NCBI GenBank assembly: GCA_034716415.1
Contig: JAYEJB010000013.1
Coordinates: 1-5,200 of the forward strand
From: JAYEJB01 sp034716415
Lineage (GTDB): Bacteria > Patescibacteriota > Patescibacteriia > SG8-24
Length of the DNA stretch: 5,200 nucleotides
Reading direction: 5' to 3'
The position numbers were made by a program, and so were the translations under genes. The notes beneath the pieces are model-generated. The model searched no databases. It had not been told where the DNA came from and saw only the letters and a list, made by a program, of their open reading frames with translations. Positions 1-4,543 of this stretch are shown here, one piece after another; positions within the stretch are counted from its first letter, which is position 1, and each line of letters starts with the position of its first letter.

Positions 1-1
1 C

Positions 2-259
2 CTGCCGAATCCGCTTGGGACCGGATCCATACCTGAACTCCTGGCGCGAATCATCACCATCTTCACCGCCATCGCCGGCTCGGTCGCCCTGCTGATGTTC
101 GTCTACGGCGGCATCATGTGGCTCTCCTCGGGCGGCAACAAGGAACGCATCGAGACAGGCAAGAAAGCGGTGGTCTACGCGGTCATCGGACTGGCGATAA
201 TATTCGGCTCTTACGCCATACTGCGCGCCCTCTTCACGGCGATCGGAGCAAGACTCTAG
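2..259 (+). CDS. P1: VirB2/T4SS pilin-like membrane protein (5' truncated by window edge)
   Basis: This is the C-terminal 85 codons of a gene that begins before the window, ending at TAG 257-259. What remains is a short polar stretch, a first hydrophobic helix (about fragment residues 12-37), the loop GGIMWLSSGGNKERIETGKK (residues 36-55) and a second hydrophobic helix (about 56-79) ending in IGARL. The YGG, W and GGNKER positions match the seven complete paralogues downstream, so the family call is firm although the signal peptide is off-window. Within the array it is closest in layout to P2: both have NKER instead of NEE(Q/R), paired valines opening helix 2, and a short C-terminus. P2 starts only 4 nt after its stop, so the two are probably co-transcribed. 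Role as a pilin-type subunit is inferred from family resemblance. Confidence 0.85.
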   Translation: MPNPLGTGSIPELLARIITIFTAIAGSVALLMFVYGGIMWLSSGGNKERIETGKKAVVYAVIGLAIIFGSYAILRALFTAIGARL

Positions 260-263
260 GCCT

Positions 264-677
264 ATGGGATACGAACGGATGTCACATCATATAGTCAAAG
301 GCACGACACGCGGCAAGACCCGCGGAACGCTTGTCTTCACTGCGGTCATCATCGCCTGCTCCGTCATCTGCGTATTGGTGGCGACCGGTACCGTTTCTGC
401 GGCTGACACGACGATCGAATCCAGCGTCTTCGAGCCGCTCGGTCCCGTCTCCATCCCGGTAATCATAGGAAATATCATCCGCGGTCTTATCGGCATTTCA
501 GGCGTGCTGGCGCTGGCCATGTTCGTCTACGGCGGATTCATGTGGATGACCTCAGCGGGCAACAAGGAGAGGGTGGACAAGGCCAAGAACACCGTGGTAT
601 GGTCGGTCCTTGGTCTTATCCTGATATTCGCCTCATACGCGCTCGTCAGCTTCGTACTTTCGGCGTTGGGGCAATAG
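264..677 (+). CDS. P2: VirB2/T4SS pilin-like membrane protein
   Basis: The product is 137 residues from ATG 264. A basic N-terminus (KGTTRGKTRG, residues 12-21) precedes a hydrophobic signal segment (22-41) and a likely signal peptidase I site VSA|AD after residue 46. The mature protein would have about 20 exposed residues, helix 1 (about 66-90), the loop GGFMWMTSAGNKERVDKAKN (90-109) and helix 2 (about 110-134). The stop is TAG 675-677. The start is uncertain: ATG 264 has only a weak AGG upstream, and the in-frame ATG at 279 has no better site; both leave the signal peptide intact. The leader is longer than in the other members. The loop reads TSAGNKER, like P1 and unlike P3-P8. It lies in an apparent unit with P1 and is followed by a 218-nt gap with large inverted repeats. 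Confidence 0.87.
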   Translation: MGYERMSHHIVKGTTRGKTRGTLVFTAVIIACSVICVLVATGTVSAADTTIESSVFEPLGPVSIPVIIGNIIRGLIGISGVLALAMFVYGGFMWMTSAGNKERVDKAKNTVVWSVLGLILIFASYALVSFVLSALGQ

Positions 678-680
678 ACG

Positions 681-698
681 GAGCGGGAAGAGCGGGAA
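681..698. repeat. Tandem 9-bp duplication
   Basis: GAGCGGGAA occurs twice back to back (681-689, 690-698) directly after the P2 stop. It is a perfect short duplication in non-coding DNA. No function can be read from it; it may be a slippage product. Confidence 0.6.
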
Positions 699-719
699 TT
701 AGAACGAGGTAAGACGTGA

Positions 720-830
720 TACGACAGCTAAAAGGCTTAACAGTCTAAAAGCTTAAAAGCTGAATGTTTATTAAATTATAAAGATAAGATGCTTTTTAAC
801 TGTTAGACTCTCTCAACTGTCATACTGTCG
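720..830. repeat. Large imperfect palindromic element between P2 and P3
   Basis: This AT-rich gap can fold in two competing registers. In one, 742-760 pairs with 791-809 (16 of 19 positions complementary, 30-nt loop). In the other, 720-744 pairs with 799-824 (19 of 25, one bulge, with TAACAGT/ACTGTTA perfect). CGACAG (722-727) also matches CTGTCG (825-830). The left arm contains three near-copies of TAAAAGCTTA. In the second register four of six mismatches would become G-U pairs in an RNA copied from the - strand. It could be a transcription terminator after P2, a MITE or REP-like element, or a regulatory structure. There is no transposase, target-site duplication or T-tract to settle this. 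Confidence 0.55.
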
Positions 831-833
831 CGC

Positions 834-861
834 TTTACACCGTTTTAAGGTAAAATACATT
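834..861 (+). promoter_or_regulatory. Possible promoter for P3-P4
   Basis: TTTACA (834-839, one mismatch to the -35 consensus) is followed after 16 nt by TACATT (856-861, two mismatches to the -10 consensus). A TAAAAT at 851-856 and a GATAAT at 878-883 are competing -10 candidates with poorer -35 partners. The position between the palindromic element and the P3 start is sensible, but the match is weak. Confidence 0.3.
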
Positions 862-864
862 CGA

Positions 865-880
865 ATCCACTTTTGTGGAT
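865..880 (+). promoter_or_regulatory. Leader hairpin upstream of P3
   Basis: ATCCAC (865-870), a TTTT loop and GTGGAT (875-880) form a perfect 6-bp stem 15 nt before the P3 start codon. A related hairpin with one compensated base pair sits before P4 (1303-1319), so the structure may act in the transcripts of both genes. Confidence 0.5.
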
Positions 881-895
881 AATAAAGTCAACTAT

Positions 896-1270
896 ATGAA
901 GGGAATAATTAAGAAAATAGGCTTGGTCGCCAGCAGCCTGTCAGCAATGGCACTGCCACTGGCCGTTAAGGCACAGCTGACCACGGACGACATCGGCATG
1001 CCCTACGCGACCGAAATCGGTCTCGGCACCAAGGATGTCCGTGAGACCATCGGTAGCGTCATCAGGGCGTTCATGGGTCTTCTCGGTATCGTGGCGGTAC
1101 TGCTGATCCTCTACGGCGGATTCAAATGGATGACCGCGGGAGGCAACGAGGAACAGGTCGGAGAGGCGAAGAAGATCATCATCTCCGGTGTCATCGGCCT
1201 GATCATCATCTTGTCAGCCTACGCCATCGCGAACTTCGTGGTCGGCGCCATCATCACAGGCACCACGTAA
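896..1270 (+). CDS. P3: VirB2/T4SS pilin-like membrane protein, near-duplicate of P4
   Basis: The start is taken at ATG 896 (124 residues), because it gives the same length and the same leader layout as P4; an upstream in-frame GTG at 875 lies inside the leader hairpin. Signal peptide residues 1-26 end in LAVKA|QL. The mature N-terminus (QLTTDDIGMPYATEIGLGTKDVRE begins at 27) is followed by helix 1 (about 52-73), the loop GGFKWMTAGGNEEQVGEAKK (74-93) and helix 2 (about 94-117), ending ITGTT. Residues 37-120 are identical to P4. DNA tracts 1002-1098 and 1112-1197 are perfectly identical to P4, while the signal peptide differs. No convincing Shine-Dalgarno site precedes the ATG. Paralogue P8 shares the same ANFVVGAI ending to helix 2. 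Function as a pilin-type subunit is inferred. Confidence 0.9.
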   Translation: MKGIIKKIGLVASSLSAMALPLAVKAQLTTDDIGMPYATEIGLGTKDVRETIGSVIRAFMGLLGIVAVLLILYGGFKWMTAGGNEEQVGEAKKIIISGVIGLIIILSAYAIANFVVGAIITGTT

Positions 1271-1302
1271 GAATCGGACTGCGCAGAAGCGCCTAATCGC
1301 AA

Positions 1303-1319
1303 ATCCATCAATAATGGAT
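1303..1319 (+). promoter_or_regulatory. Leader hairpin upstream of P4
   Basis: ATCCAT (1303-1308), a 5-nt loop and ATGGAT (1314-1319) form a 6-bp stem. It matches the hairpin before P3 except that the loop-closing pair changes from C-G to T-A, preserving pairing. The TGGATAA at its 3' side is common to both. Confidence 0.5.
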
Positions 1320-1332
1320 AACTTAAAACGAG

Positions 1333-1339
1333 AGGAGGT
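1333..1339 (+). promoter_or_regulatory. Strong Shine-Dalgarno site for P4
   Basis: AGGAGGT lies 10 nt before ATG 1350 and continues as GGTGA, so it is nearly a full complement of the 16S rRNA 3' end. It is the best ribosome-binding site in the pilin array; P3, P6 and P7 have none this good, which suggests P4 is translated more strongly. Confidence 0.8.
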
Positions 1340-1349
1340 GAACTAGCTT

Positions 1350-1724
1350 ATGAAGAAAACACTTAAAAGAATCGGCATAGCCGCTGGTAGCCTGTCGGCA
1401 ATGGCACTGCCTTTAGCCGTCAACGCACAACTTACGGCTGACGACCTCGGTATCACCTACGCGACCGAAATCGGTCTCGGCACCAAGGATGTCCGTGAGA
1501 CCATCGGTAGCGTCATCAGGGCGTTCATGGGTCTTCTCGGTATCGTGGCGGTGTTACTGATCCTGTACGGCGGATTCAAATGGATGACCGCGGGAGGCAA
1601 CGAGGAACAGGTCGGAGAGGCGAAGAAGATCATCATCTCCGGTGTCATCGGTCTGATCATCATCCTATCGGCCTACGCTATCGCGAACTTCGTAGTCGGC
1701 GCCATCATCCAAGGCACGACATAA
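1350..1724 (+). CDS. P4: VirB2/T4SS pilin-like membrane protein, near-duplicate of P3
   Basis: The product is 124 residues from ATG 1350, fixed by the strong AGGAGGT site upstream; the stop is TAA 1722-1724. The signal peptide (1-26) ends LAVNA|QL. The mature protein has an exposed N-terminus (27-51), helix 1 (52-73), loop GGFKWMTAGGNEEQVGEAKK (74-93) and helix 2 (94-117), ending IQGTT. Compared with P3, residues 37-120 are identical. The four differences between the two perfect DNA identity blocks (1456-1552 and 1566-1651) are all synonymous, and most amino-acid changes lie in the cleaved leader and the first ten mature residues. That pattern fits recent duplication followed by gene conversion, or purifying selection on the mature core. 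It is followed by a 263-nt gap full of inverted repeats. Confidence 0.92.
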   Translation: MKKTLKRIGIAAGSLSAMALPLAVNAQLTADDLGITYATEIGLGTKDVRETIGSVIRAFMGLLGIVAVLLILYGGFKWMTAGGNEEQVGEAKKIIISGVIGLIIILSAYAIANFVVGAIIQGTT

Positions 1725-1760
1725 TACGACAGGTACTACAGAGCTTTGCCCCGATTCCAT

Positions 1761-1827
1761 TTCCGGATCGGGGATCGGGAATGCGGGAATGAATGTCTTG
1801 AACGCGTTGCCGATCCCTGGTCCGGAA
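1761..1827 (+). terminator. 18-bp stem after P4, possible terminator or attenuator
   Basis: TTCCGGATCGGGGATCGG (1761-1778) pairs with CCGATCCCTGGTCCGGAA (1810-1827) across a 31-nt loop. Sixteen positions are Watson-Crick; the other two are G-U in + strand RNA, so the RNA stem is continuous in that direction. TTTATT follows, a poor U-tract. A competing stem, CCCCGAT..CC (1749-1758) with GGATCGGGG (1765-1773), uses the same bases, so the two cannot form together. Termination is plausible but not proven. Confidence 0.45.
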
Positions 1828-1846
1828 TTTATTCGCCTCCGCAATA

Positions 1847-1872
1847 TCTTTACGGACGTCAGTCCGTAAAGA
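1847..1872. repeat. Perfect 11-bp inverted repeat (hairpin or operator)
   Basis: TCTTTACGGAC (1847-1857), loop GTCA and GTCCGTAAAGA (1862-1872) are perfectly complementary. It lies immediately before a -10-like TATGAT (1874-1879), so it could be an operator overlapping a promoter for P5-P7, or an RNA hairpin. No T-tract follows, which makes a terminator less likely. Confidence 0.6.
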
Positions 1873-1886
1873 ATATGATACGCGAA

Positions 1887-1912
1887 TCCCCCGCAGCTTC
1901 AGCGAAGGGGGA
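1887..1912. repeat. Inverted repeat TCCCCC/GGGGGA
   Basis: TCCCCC (1887-1892) and GGGGGA (1907-1912) flank a 14-nt segment that can itself pair as CTTC/GAAG (1897-1900 with 1904-1907, competing for one G). It is a stable short stem in the gene-free gap, with no T-tract after it. Confidence 0.45.
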
Positions 1913-1980
1913 ATGCTACGGTGAATAATCAAGGATATTCTTGTTTTATGCTCCGGGCCCAAGCCCGAAGTCCATCATTT

Positions 1981-1986
1981 AAGGAG
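1981..1986 (+). promoter_or_regulatory. Shine-Dalgarno site that bears on the P5 start
   Basis: AAGGAG ends only 1 nt before ATG 1988, too close for normal use, but lies 10 nt before the in-frame TTG at 1997. It therefore favours TTG 1997 as the true start; the ATG at 2006 is 19 nt away. Confidence 0.55.
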
Positions 1987-1987
1987 T

Positions 1988-2437
1988 ATGCGTATATTGA
2001 ACTCCATGTCATTGACCGAAAAATTGCGGCTCGGTCTTATCACTGTCGCGGTGACTTCGTTGTTGTTGGTACCGGTTATCGCGTTCGCTGATCCACCGAC
2101 GGAAAAGAAAGACTCAAAACCCTCGATCGGCCTGCTCGATGTCGGGACTCACTCCGGGGAAAGCGGCGTGGCGCGAGTATCAGGCCTTTCCACGCTGACA
2201 GGAAACATCATCAACAGCGTACTTGGGCTGGTGGGCGTGGTGTTCTTCGTGCTGATGATCTACGCGGGGTTCCTCTGGATGACGGCCCGCGGAAACGAAG
2301 AGCAGTTCGGTAAGGCGAAAAATATCTTCGCGACATCCATAATCGGGATGCTTATCGTAATCGGTGCCTACTACATTCTCGATTTCGTGTTCGAAGCCAT
2401 CTATACCGGCATCGGCGCCGATACGGGTACTGACTGA
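1988..2437 (+). CDS. P5: VirB2/T4SS pilin-like membrane protein
   Basis: The frame gives 149 residues from ATG 1988; the ribosome-binding site suggests the real start may be TTG 1997 (146 residues). The stop is TGA 2435-2437. The signal peptide has a charged start (TEKLRL), a hydrophobic core and an AFA|DP site after residue 34. The exposed N-terminal segment is the longest of the complete members (about 35 residues, with lysines at 40, 41 and 44). Then come helix 1 (about 69-93), loop AGFLWMTARGNEEQFGKAKN (93-112) and helix 2 (about 113-138), with tail TGIGADTGTD. Oddities are ARGN in place of AGGN in the loop turn, and the aromatic YY and FVF in helix 2. It heads a tight block with P6 and P7, P6 starting 7 nt after its stop. 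It is a family member by the loop and helix pattern; specific role unknown. Confidence 0.88.
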   Translation: MRILNSMSLTEKLRLGLITVAVTSLLLVPVIAFADPPTEKKDSKPSIGLLDVGTHSGESGVARVSGLSTLTGNIINSVLGLVGVVFFVLMIYAGFLWMTARGNEEQFGKAKNIFATSIIGMLIVIGAYYILDFVFEAIYTGIGADTGTD

Positions 2438-2444
2438 AGTCAAT

Positions 2445-2966
2445 ATGAACGTGCTCCACGATAACAAAGGAATACTCAAAATCGGCGGCGTATTTCTGGC
2501 GTTCGGACTTCTCCTGGTCGCCGGACCGGCTCTCGCCGCGCATGGACTCGATACTTCGGCGGGCGTCTCCGGCCTCGCTGAACTCGAGACCGACCTACCC
2601 ACCATCATCGGCCACCTGATTCGCGCGCTTCTCGGTTTCGTCGGCGTAATACTGATGATCCTGATCATCTACGCCGGGTTCCTCTGGATGACCGCCGCCG
2701 GCAACGAGGAACGCGTCGGCAAGGCCAAAAAGATCATCATCGGAGCGATAGCCGGAACGATCATCGTAATCGGTGCATATGCTATTACGACTTTCGTGGT
2801 GGACATAGTGTCACCGTCCGGACCGGAAGGAGAGGTGGTAGGTGATGAGGAATTCATCGAGACCGAAGATCCGCTTGAGGAAGCGCTCACACCGGAAGAC
2901 CTGGATACGCTTTTAGATGAAGCCGGCATCGGCGAAGCCGGGGACGATTCCGACCTGCTTGACTGA
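2445..2966 (+). CDS. P6: VirB2/T4SS pilin-like protein with acidic C-terminal tail
   Basis: The start is ATG 2445 (173 residues): it opens the signal peptide, whereas the extended frame from 2364 would overlap P5 with a sequence unlike any leader. Signal peptide 1-31 ends in GPALA|AH. The exposed N-terminus (32-50) is followed by helix 1 (about 52-76), loop AGFLWMTAAGNEERVGKAKK (77-96) and helix 2 (about 97-122). Residues 123-173 are a tail not present in the other members: it contains 20 Asp/Glu and no Lys or Arg, opens with the Pro/Gly-containing SPSGPEG, and contains a helix-like run (EEALTPEDLDTLLDEAG). If it follows VirB2 topology, the tail would lie outside the membrane. No Shine-Dalgarno site precedes it, so it is probably translated by coupling to P5, 7 nt upstream. 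The tail may bind cations or a basic partner (inference). Confidence 0.9.
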   Translation: MNVLHDNKGILKIGGVFLAFGLLLVAGPALAAHGLDTSAGVSGLAELETDLPTIIGHLIRALLGFVGVILMILIIYAGFLWMTAAGNEERVGKAKKIIIGAIAGTIIVIGAYAITTFVVDIVSPSGPEGEVVGDEEFIETEDPLEEALTPEDLDTLLDEAGIGEAGDDSDLLD

Positions 2967-2973
2967 CGTCACT

Positions 2974-3366
2974 ATGAATAAAACGATCGGAAAAATCTGG
3001 ATTGGCGCGGGGGCATTCCTGCTGACGTTCCTGCCGTACTCCGTCCTGGCCGTGGAACTGCCGGACGTCAGGGGATCGGCGGAACACGCGGGGCGCGGCT
3101 TGCCGGGCTCGAACGGTGAAGGCACGCTCGCCGAATTCGTCGGAACCCTCGTGCAGGGCGCGTTGAGCGTATTGGGCGTGATATTCTTCGTCCTGCTCGT
3201 CTACGGCGGCGCGCTCTGGATGACGGCCGGCGGCGATACGGCCAAAGTGGACAAGGCGAAAAAGCTCCTGACCTCCGCGATAGTCGGATTGATCATAGTC
3301 ATGATCGCCTACGCCATCGCCTTCTACGTGATGAGCGCGATCACCGCATCGACCGGAATAGGCTGA
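2974..3366 (+). CDS. P7: VirB2/T4SS pilin-like membrane protein
   Basis: The start is ATG 2974 (130 residues), 7 nt after the P6 stop, because it begins the signal peptide; the extension back to 2917 would lie inside P6 and adds no plausible leader. The signal peptide (1-26) ends SVLA|VE. The exposed region (27-50) is Gly-rich and charged (DVRGSAEHAGRGLPGSNGEG). Helix 1 is about 52-77, the loop is GGALWMTAGGDTAKVDKAKK (78-97) and helix 2 about 98-122, with tail TASTGIG. The loop is the most divergent of P3-P8, DTAK replacing NEEQ, which makes it less acidic. No ribosome-binding site is visible; the stop-start junction resembles that between P5 and P6. The stop is TGA 3364-3366. Confidence 0.88.
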   Translation: MNKTIGKIWIGAGAFLLTFLPYSVLAVELPDVRGSAEHAGRGLPGSNGEGTLAEFVGTLVQGALSVLGVIFFVLLVYGGALWMTAGGDTAKVDKAKKLLTSAIVGLIIVMIAYAIAFYVMSAITASTGIG

Positions 3367-3386
3367 AAAGGCTTATCCATGCTATA

Positions 3387-3414
3387 TTAATTAAGTCGAA
3401 AGTCAAACTATAAT
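3387..3414 (+). promoter_or_regulatory. Probable promoter for P8
   Basis: TATAAT (3409-3414) is a perfect -10 box in an AT-rich 66-nt gap, placing a start site about 12 nt before ATG 3433. The best -35 with acceptable spacing is TTAATT (3387-3392, 16-nt spacer), only three of six matches. A second -10-like TATATT lies at 3383-3388. P8 may therefore be transcribed separately from P5-P7. Confidence 0.42.
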
Positions 3415-3432
3415 TATCAATCACTCAAGAGT

Positions 3433-3825
3433 ATGAAAGTGTTGCAAAAACTCGCACTCATCCCGATGCTCATATTGCTTTGCGCCCCGCTGTGGCTGGC
3501 ACCCGCGCCCGCTGTAGCCGGAGGTGTCGACCTCTCAAGCCAGCTGACGAACGTCGGCGAAGCCGCGTACGGCGAAACTGGCGAGACGGATCTCGCGGTC
3601 ATCATCGGCGGCGTAATCCAGGCCGCGTTCGGACTTCTGGGCATAGTGCTCTTGGTGCTCATCCTTTACGGGGGTTACCTCTGGATGACCGCCGGCGGTA
3701 ACGAGGAACAGGTCGGAAAAGCCAAGAAGATCATCACCAACGCGGTCATAGGGCTGGTGATTATCATGGCCGCGTACGCGATCGCGAACTTCGTGGTCGG
3801 TGCTATTACCGAATCTACGACCTGA
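3433..3825 (+). CDS. P8: VirB2/T4SS pilin-like membrane protein, last of the array
   Basis: The product is 130 residues from ATG 3433, stop TGA 3823-3825. The signal peptide is long and Pro/Leu-rich (residues 1-29) and ends APAVA|GG. The exposed N-terminus (30-53) is followed by helix 1 (about 55-79), loop GGYLWMTAGGNEEQVGKAKK (80-99) and helix 2 (about 100-124), ending ITESTT. It is the closest relative of P3 and P4 in the window outside their mutual similarity: the loop differs little and helix 2 ends in the same AYAIANFVVGAI. The mature N-terminus, however, is different. No clear Shine-Dalgarno site precedes the ATG and the predicted leader is very short. A hairpin terminator begins 26 nt after the stop, so P8 closes the array. 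Confidence 0.92.
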   Translation: MKVLQKLALIPMLILLCAPLWLAPAPAVAGGVDLSSQLTNVGEAAYGETGETDLAVIIGGVIQAAFGLLGIVLLVLILYGGYLWMTAGGNEEQVGKAKKIITNAVIGLVIIMAAYAIANFVVGAITESTT

Positions 3826-3850
3826 CGTAGATTAAATTCAAGGAATGATA

Positions 3851-3879
3851 AAAGCCCGGGCCAAGACGGCTCGGGCTTT
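3851..3879. terminator. Bidirectional intrinsic terminator between the array and the lipoprotein operon
   Basis: AAAGCCCGGGCC (3851-3862) pairs with GGCTCGGGCTTT (3868-3879) across the loop AAGAC: a 12-bp stem with one G-U pair in + strand RNA. On the + strand only the three Ts inside the stem and a C follow; read on the - strand the stem runs into TTTTATCATT, a better U-tract. It lies 25 nt after the P8 stop and 43 nt past the end of L2, so it fits both converging transcripts. Confidence 0.8.
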
Positions 3880-3922
3880 CGGTTGGGACGGTTGGATACC
3901 GCCCGCGAAGGGGTTGGGGGCC

Positions 3923-4543
3923 TCACCGAATCCGATGACGCCGGACGATCTGTCCGGTGATCCCGTATCGGTGATACGGAATGACGCCGCTCGGATCAGA
4001 TCCGAAGTGGACGTCCGGATCGGAGAAACGCTCTCCCCGAACGGGCTGGCCCTCCCTGAAGGTGACGACCTGTCCGGCGATGGTGTGCCGACCGTAACGG
4101 CTCAGGCACACCTCGACCATCTGCCCGGGGGGAAGCGTCGGCAGGACGCTCGTGGCGCCGCCGACCTGGACGTTGCGCCCGTCGAGCTGGACGACCACGT
4201 GGTTGTCCATCCGGTTGTAGAGCCTCAGGGTGAGACTCTGCGGGCAGACCCCGCGAACCGGAGGAGCTCCGTGCAGATTGCCCCAGGTCTGGGGTGTGTC
4301 GGTGAAGGCCGGCATCGGGCGAATTCCCGATCGTGACGTTGCCACGCGCCGCTCGGGAGCGGCTTCTACAGCGTCCGCGTCGGACTCATCGGTGGACGGC
4401 CGCGGATCGCGATCGTCGACGAGAAGGCGGGCTTGGAGGTCTCGAATGACCTCCTGTTGCTCCGCGAGCTGACGCTCGAAAGCCTGGTTGCTTGCGCAAC
4501 CGGTGACCAGCACGGCCACCATGATCATCGTGAACCGTGTCAT
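3923..4543 (-). CDS. L2: predicted lipoprotein with coiled coil and C-terminal domain, unknown function
   Basis: The product is 206 residues. The N-terminus MTRFTMIMVAVLVTGC is a lipoprotein signal peptide with lipobox VTGC, so Cys16 would be lipidated and the protein anchored outside the membrane. Residues 20-42 (AFERQLAEQQEVIRDLQARL) look like a short coiled coil. Residues 43-90 are a low-complexity acidic/Pro linker. Residues 97-165 alternate hydrophobic and polar residues like a beta-sandwich, with Cys100 and Cys146 possibly forming a disulfide. The C-terminus is basic (RRHRIR). The start ATG (4543-4541) overlaps the L1 stop as ATGA and is preceded by GAGGGGGTGA (4556-4547), supporting coupled translation. 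I do not recognise the family. The domain vaguely recalls PEGA-like folds, but that is only an impression. Its place beside the pilin array suggests, without showing, a shared envelope role. Confidence 0.82.
   Translation of the reverse strand: MTRFTMIMVAVLVTGCASNQAFERQLAEQQEVIRDLQARLLVDDRDPRPSTDESDADAVEAAPERRVATSRSGIRPMPAFTDTPQTWGNLHGAPPVRGVCPQSLTLRLYNRMDNHVVVQLDGRNVQVGGATSVLPTLPPGQMVEVCLSRYGRHTIAGQVVTFREGQPVRGERFSDPDVHFGSDPSGVIPYHRYGITGQIVRRHRIR

Larger units (their letters stand above)
1725..1987. other. Gene-free, structure-rich intergenic region between P4 and P5
   Basis: This gap contains no ORF that looks like a gene: the short frames across it have no family features and no ribosome-binding site. 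It holds a series of inverted repeats: 1749-1773 and 1761-1827 (mutually exclusive), 1847-1872, 1887-1912, a weak stem CAAG/CTTG (1930-1943) followed by TTTT, and CGGGC/GCCCG (1954-1967). A TATGAT (1874-1879) resembles a -10 box but lacks a good -35. The region probably separates the P3-P4 and P5-P7 transcripts and may terminate or attenuate transcription. Confidence 0.6.

Noticed and set aside
720..830. CRISPR array or insertion sequence
   Set aside because: The repeats are inverted rather than regularly spaced direct repeats, and no transposase or flanking target duplication is present.
1705..1962. Open frames on both strands in the P4-P5 gap (60-85 codons)
   Set aside because: They run through strong inverted repeats, have no ribosome-binding site, no hydrophobic or domain pattern, and no family resemblance.
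2364..2444. Upstream extension of P6 overlapping P5
   Set aside because: The extra 27 residues look unlike a leader, while ATG 2445 opens a clean signal peptide 7 nt after the P5 stop.
2180..2668. 162-codon open frame on the - strand across P5 and P6
   Set aside because: It is antisense to two well-supported genes, spans their junction, and its composition (Arg/Pro/Ser-rich) is a typical mirror of GC-rich codons.
2917..2973. Upstream extension of P7 into P6
   Set aside because: ATG 2974 begins the signal peptide and the junction matches that of P5/P6.
3845..4336. 163-codon + strand frame opposite L2
   Set aside because: It begins inside the terminator hairpin and is antisense to L2, which has a lipoprotein signal, a ribosome-binding site and coupling to L1.
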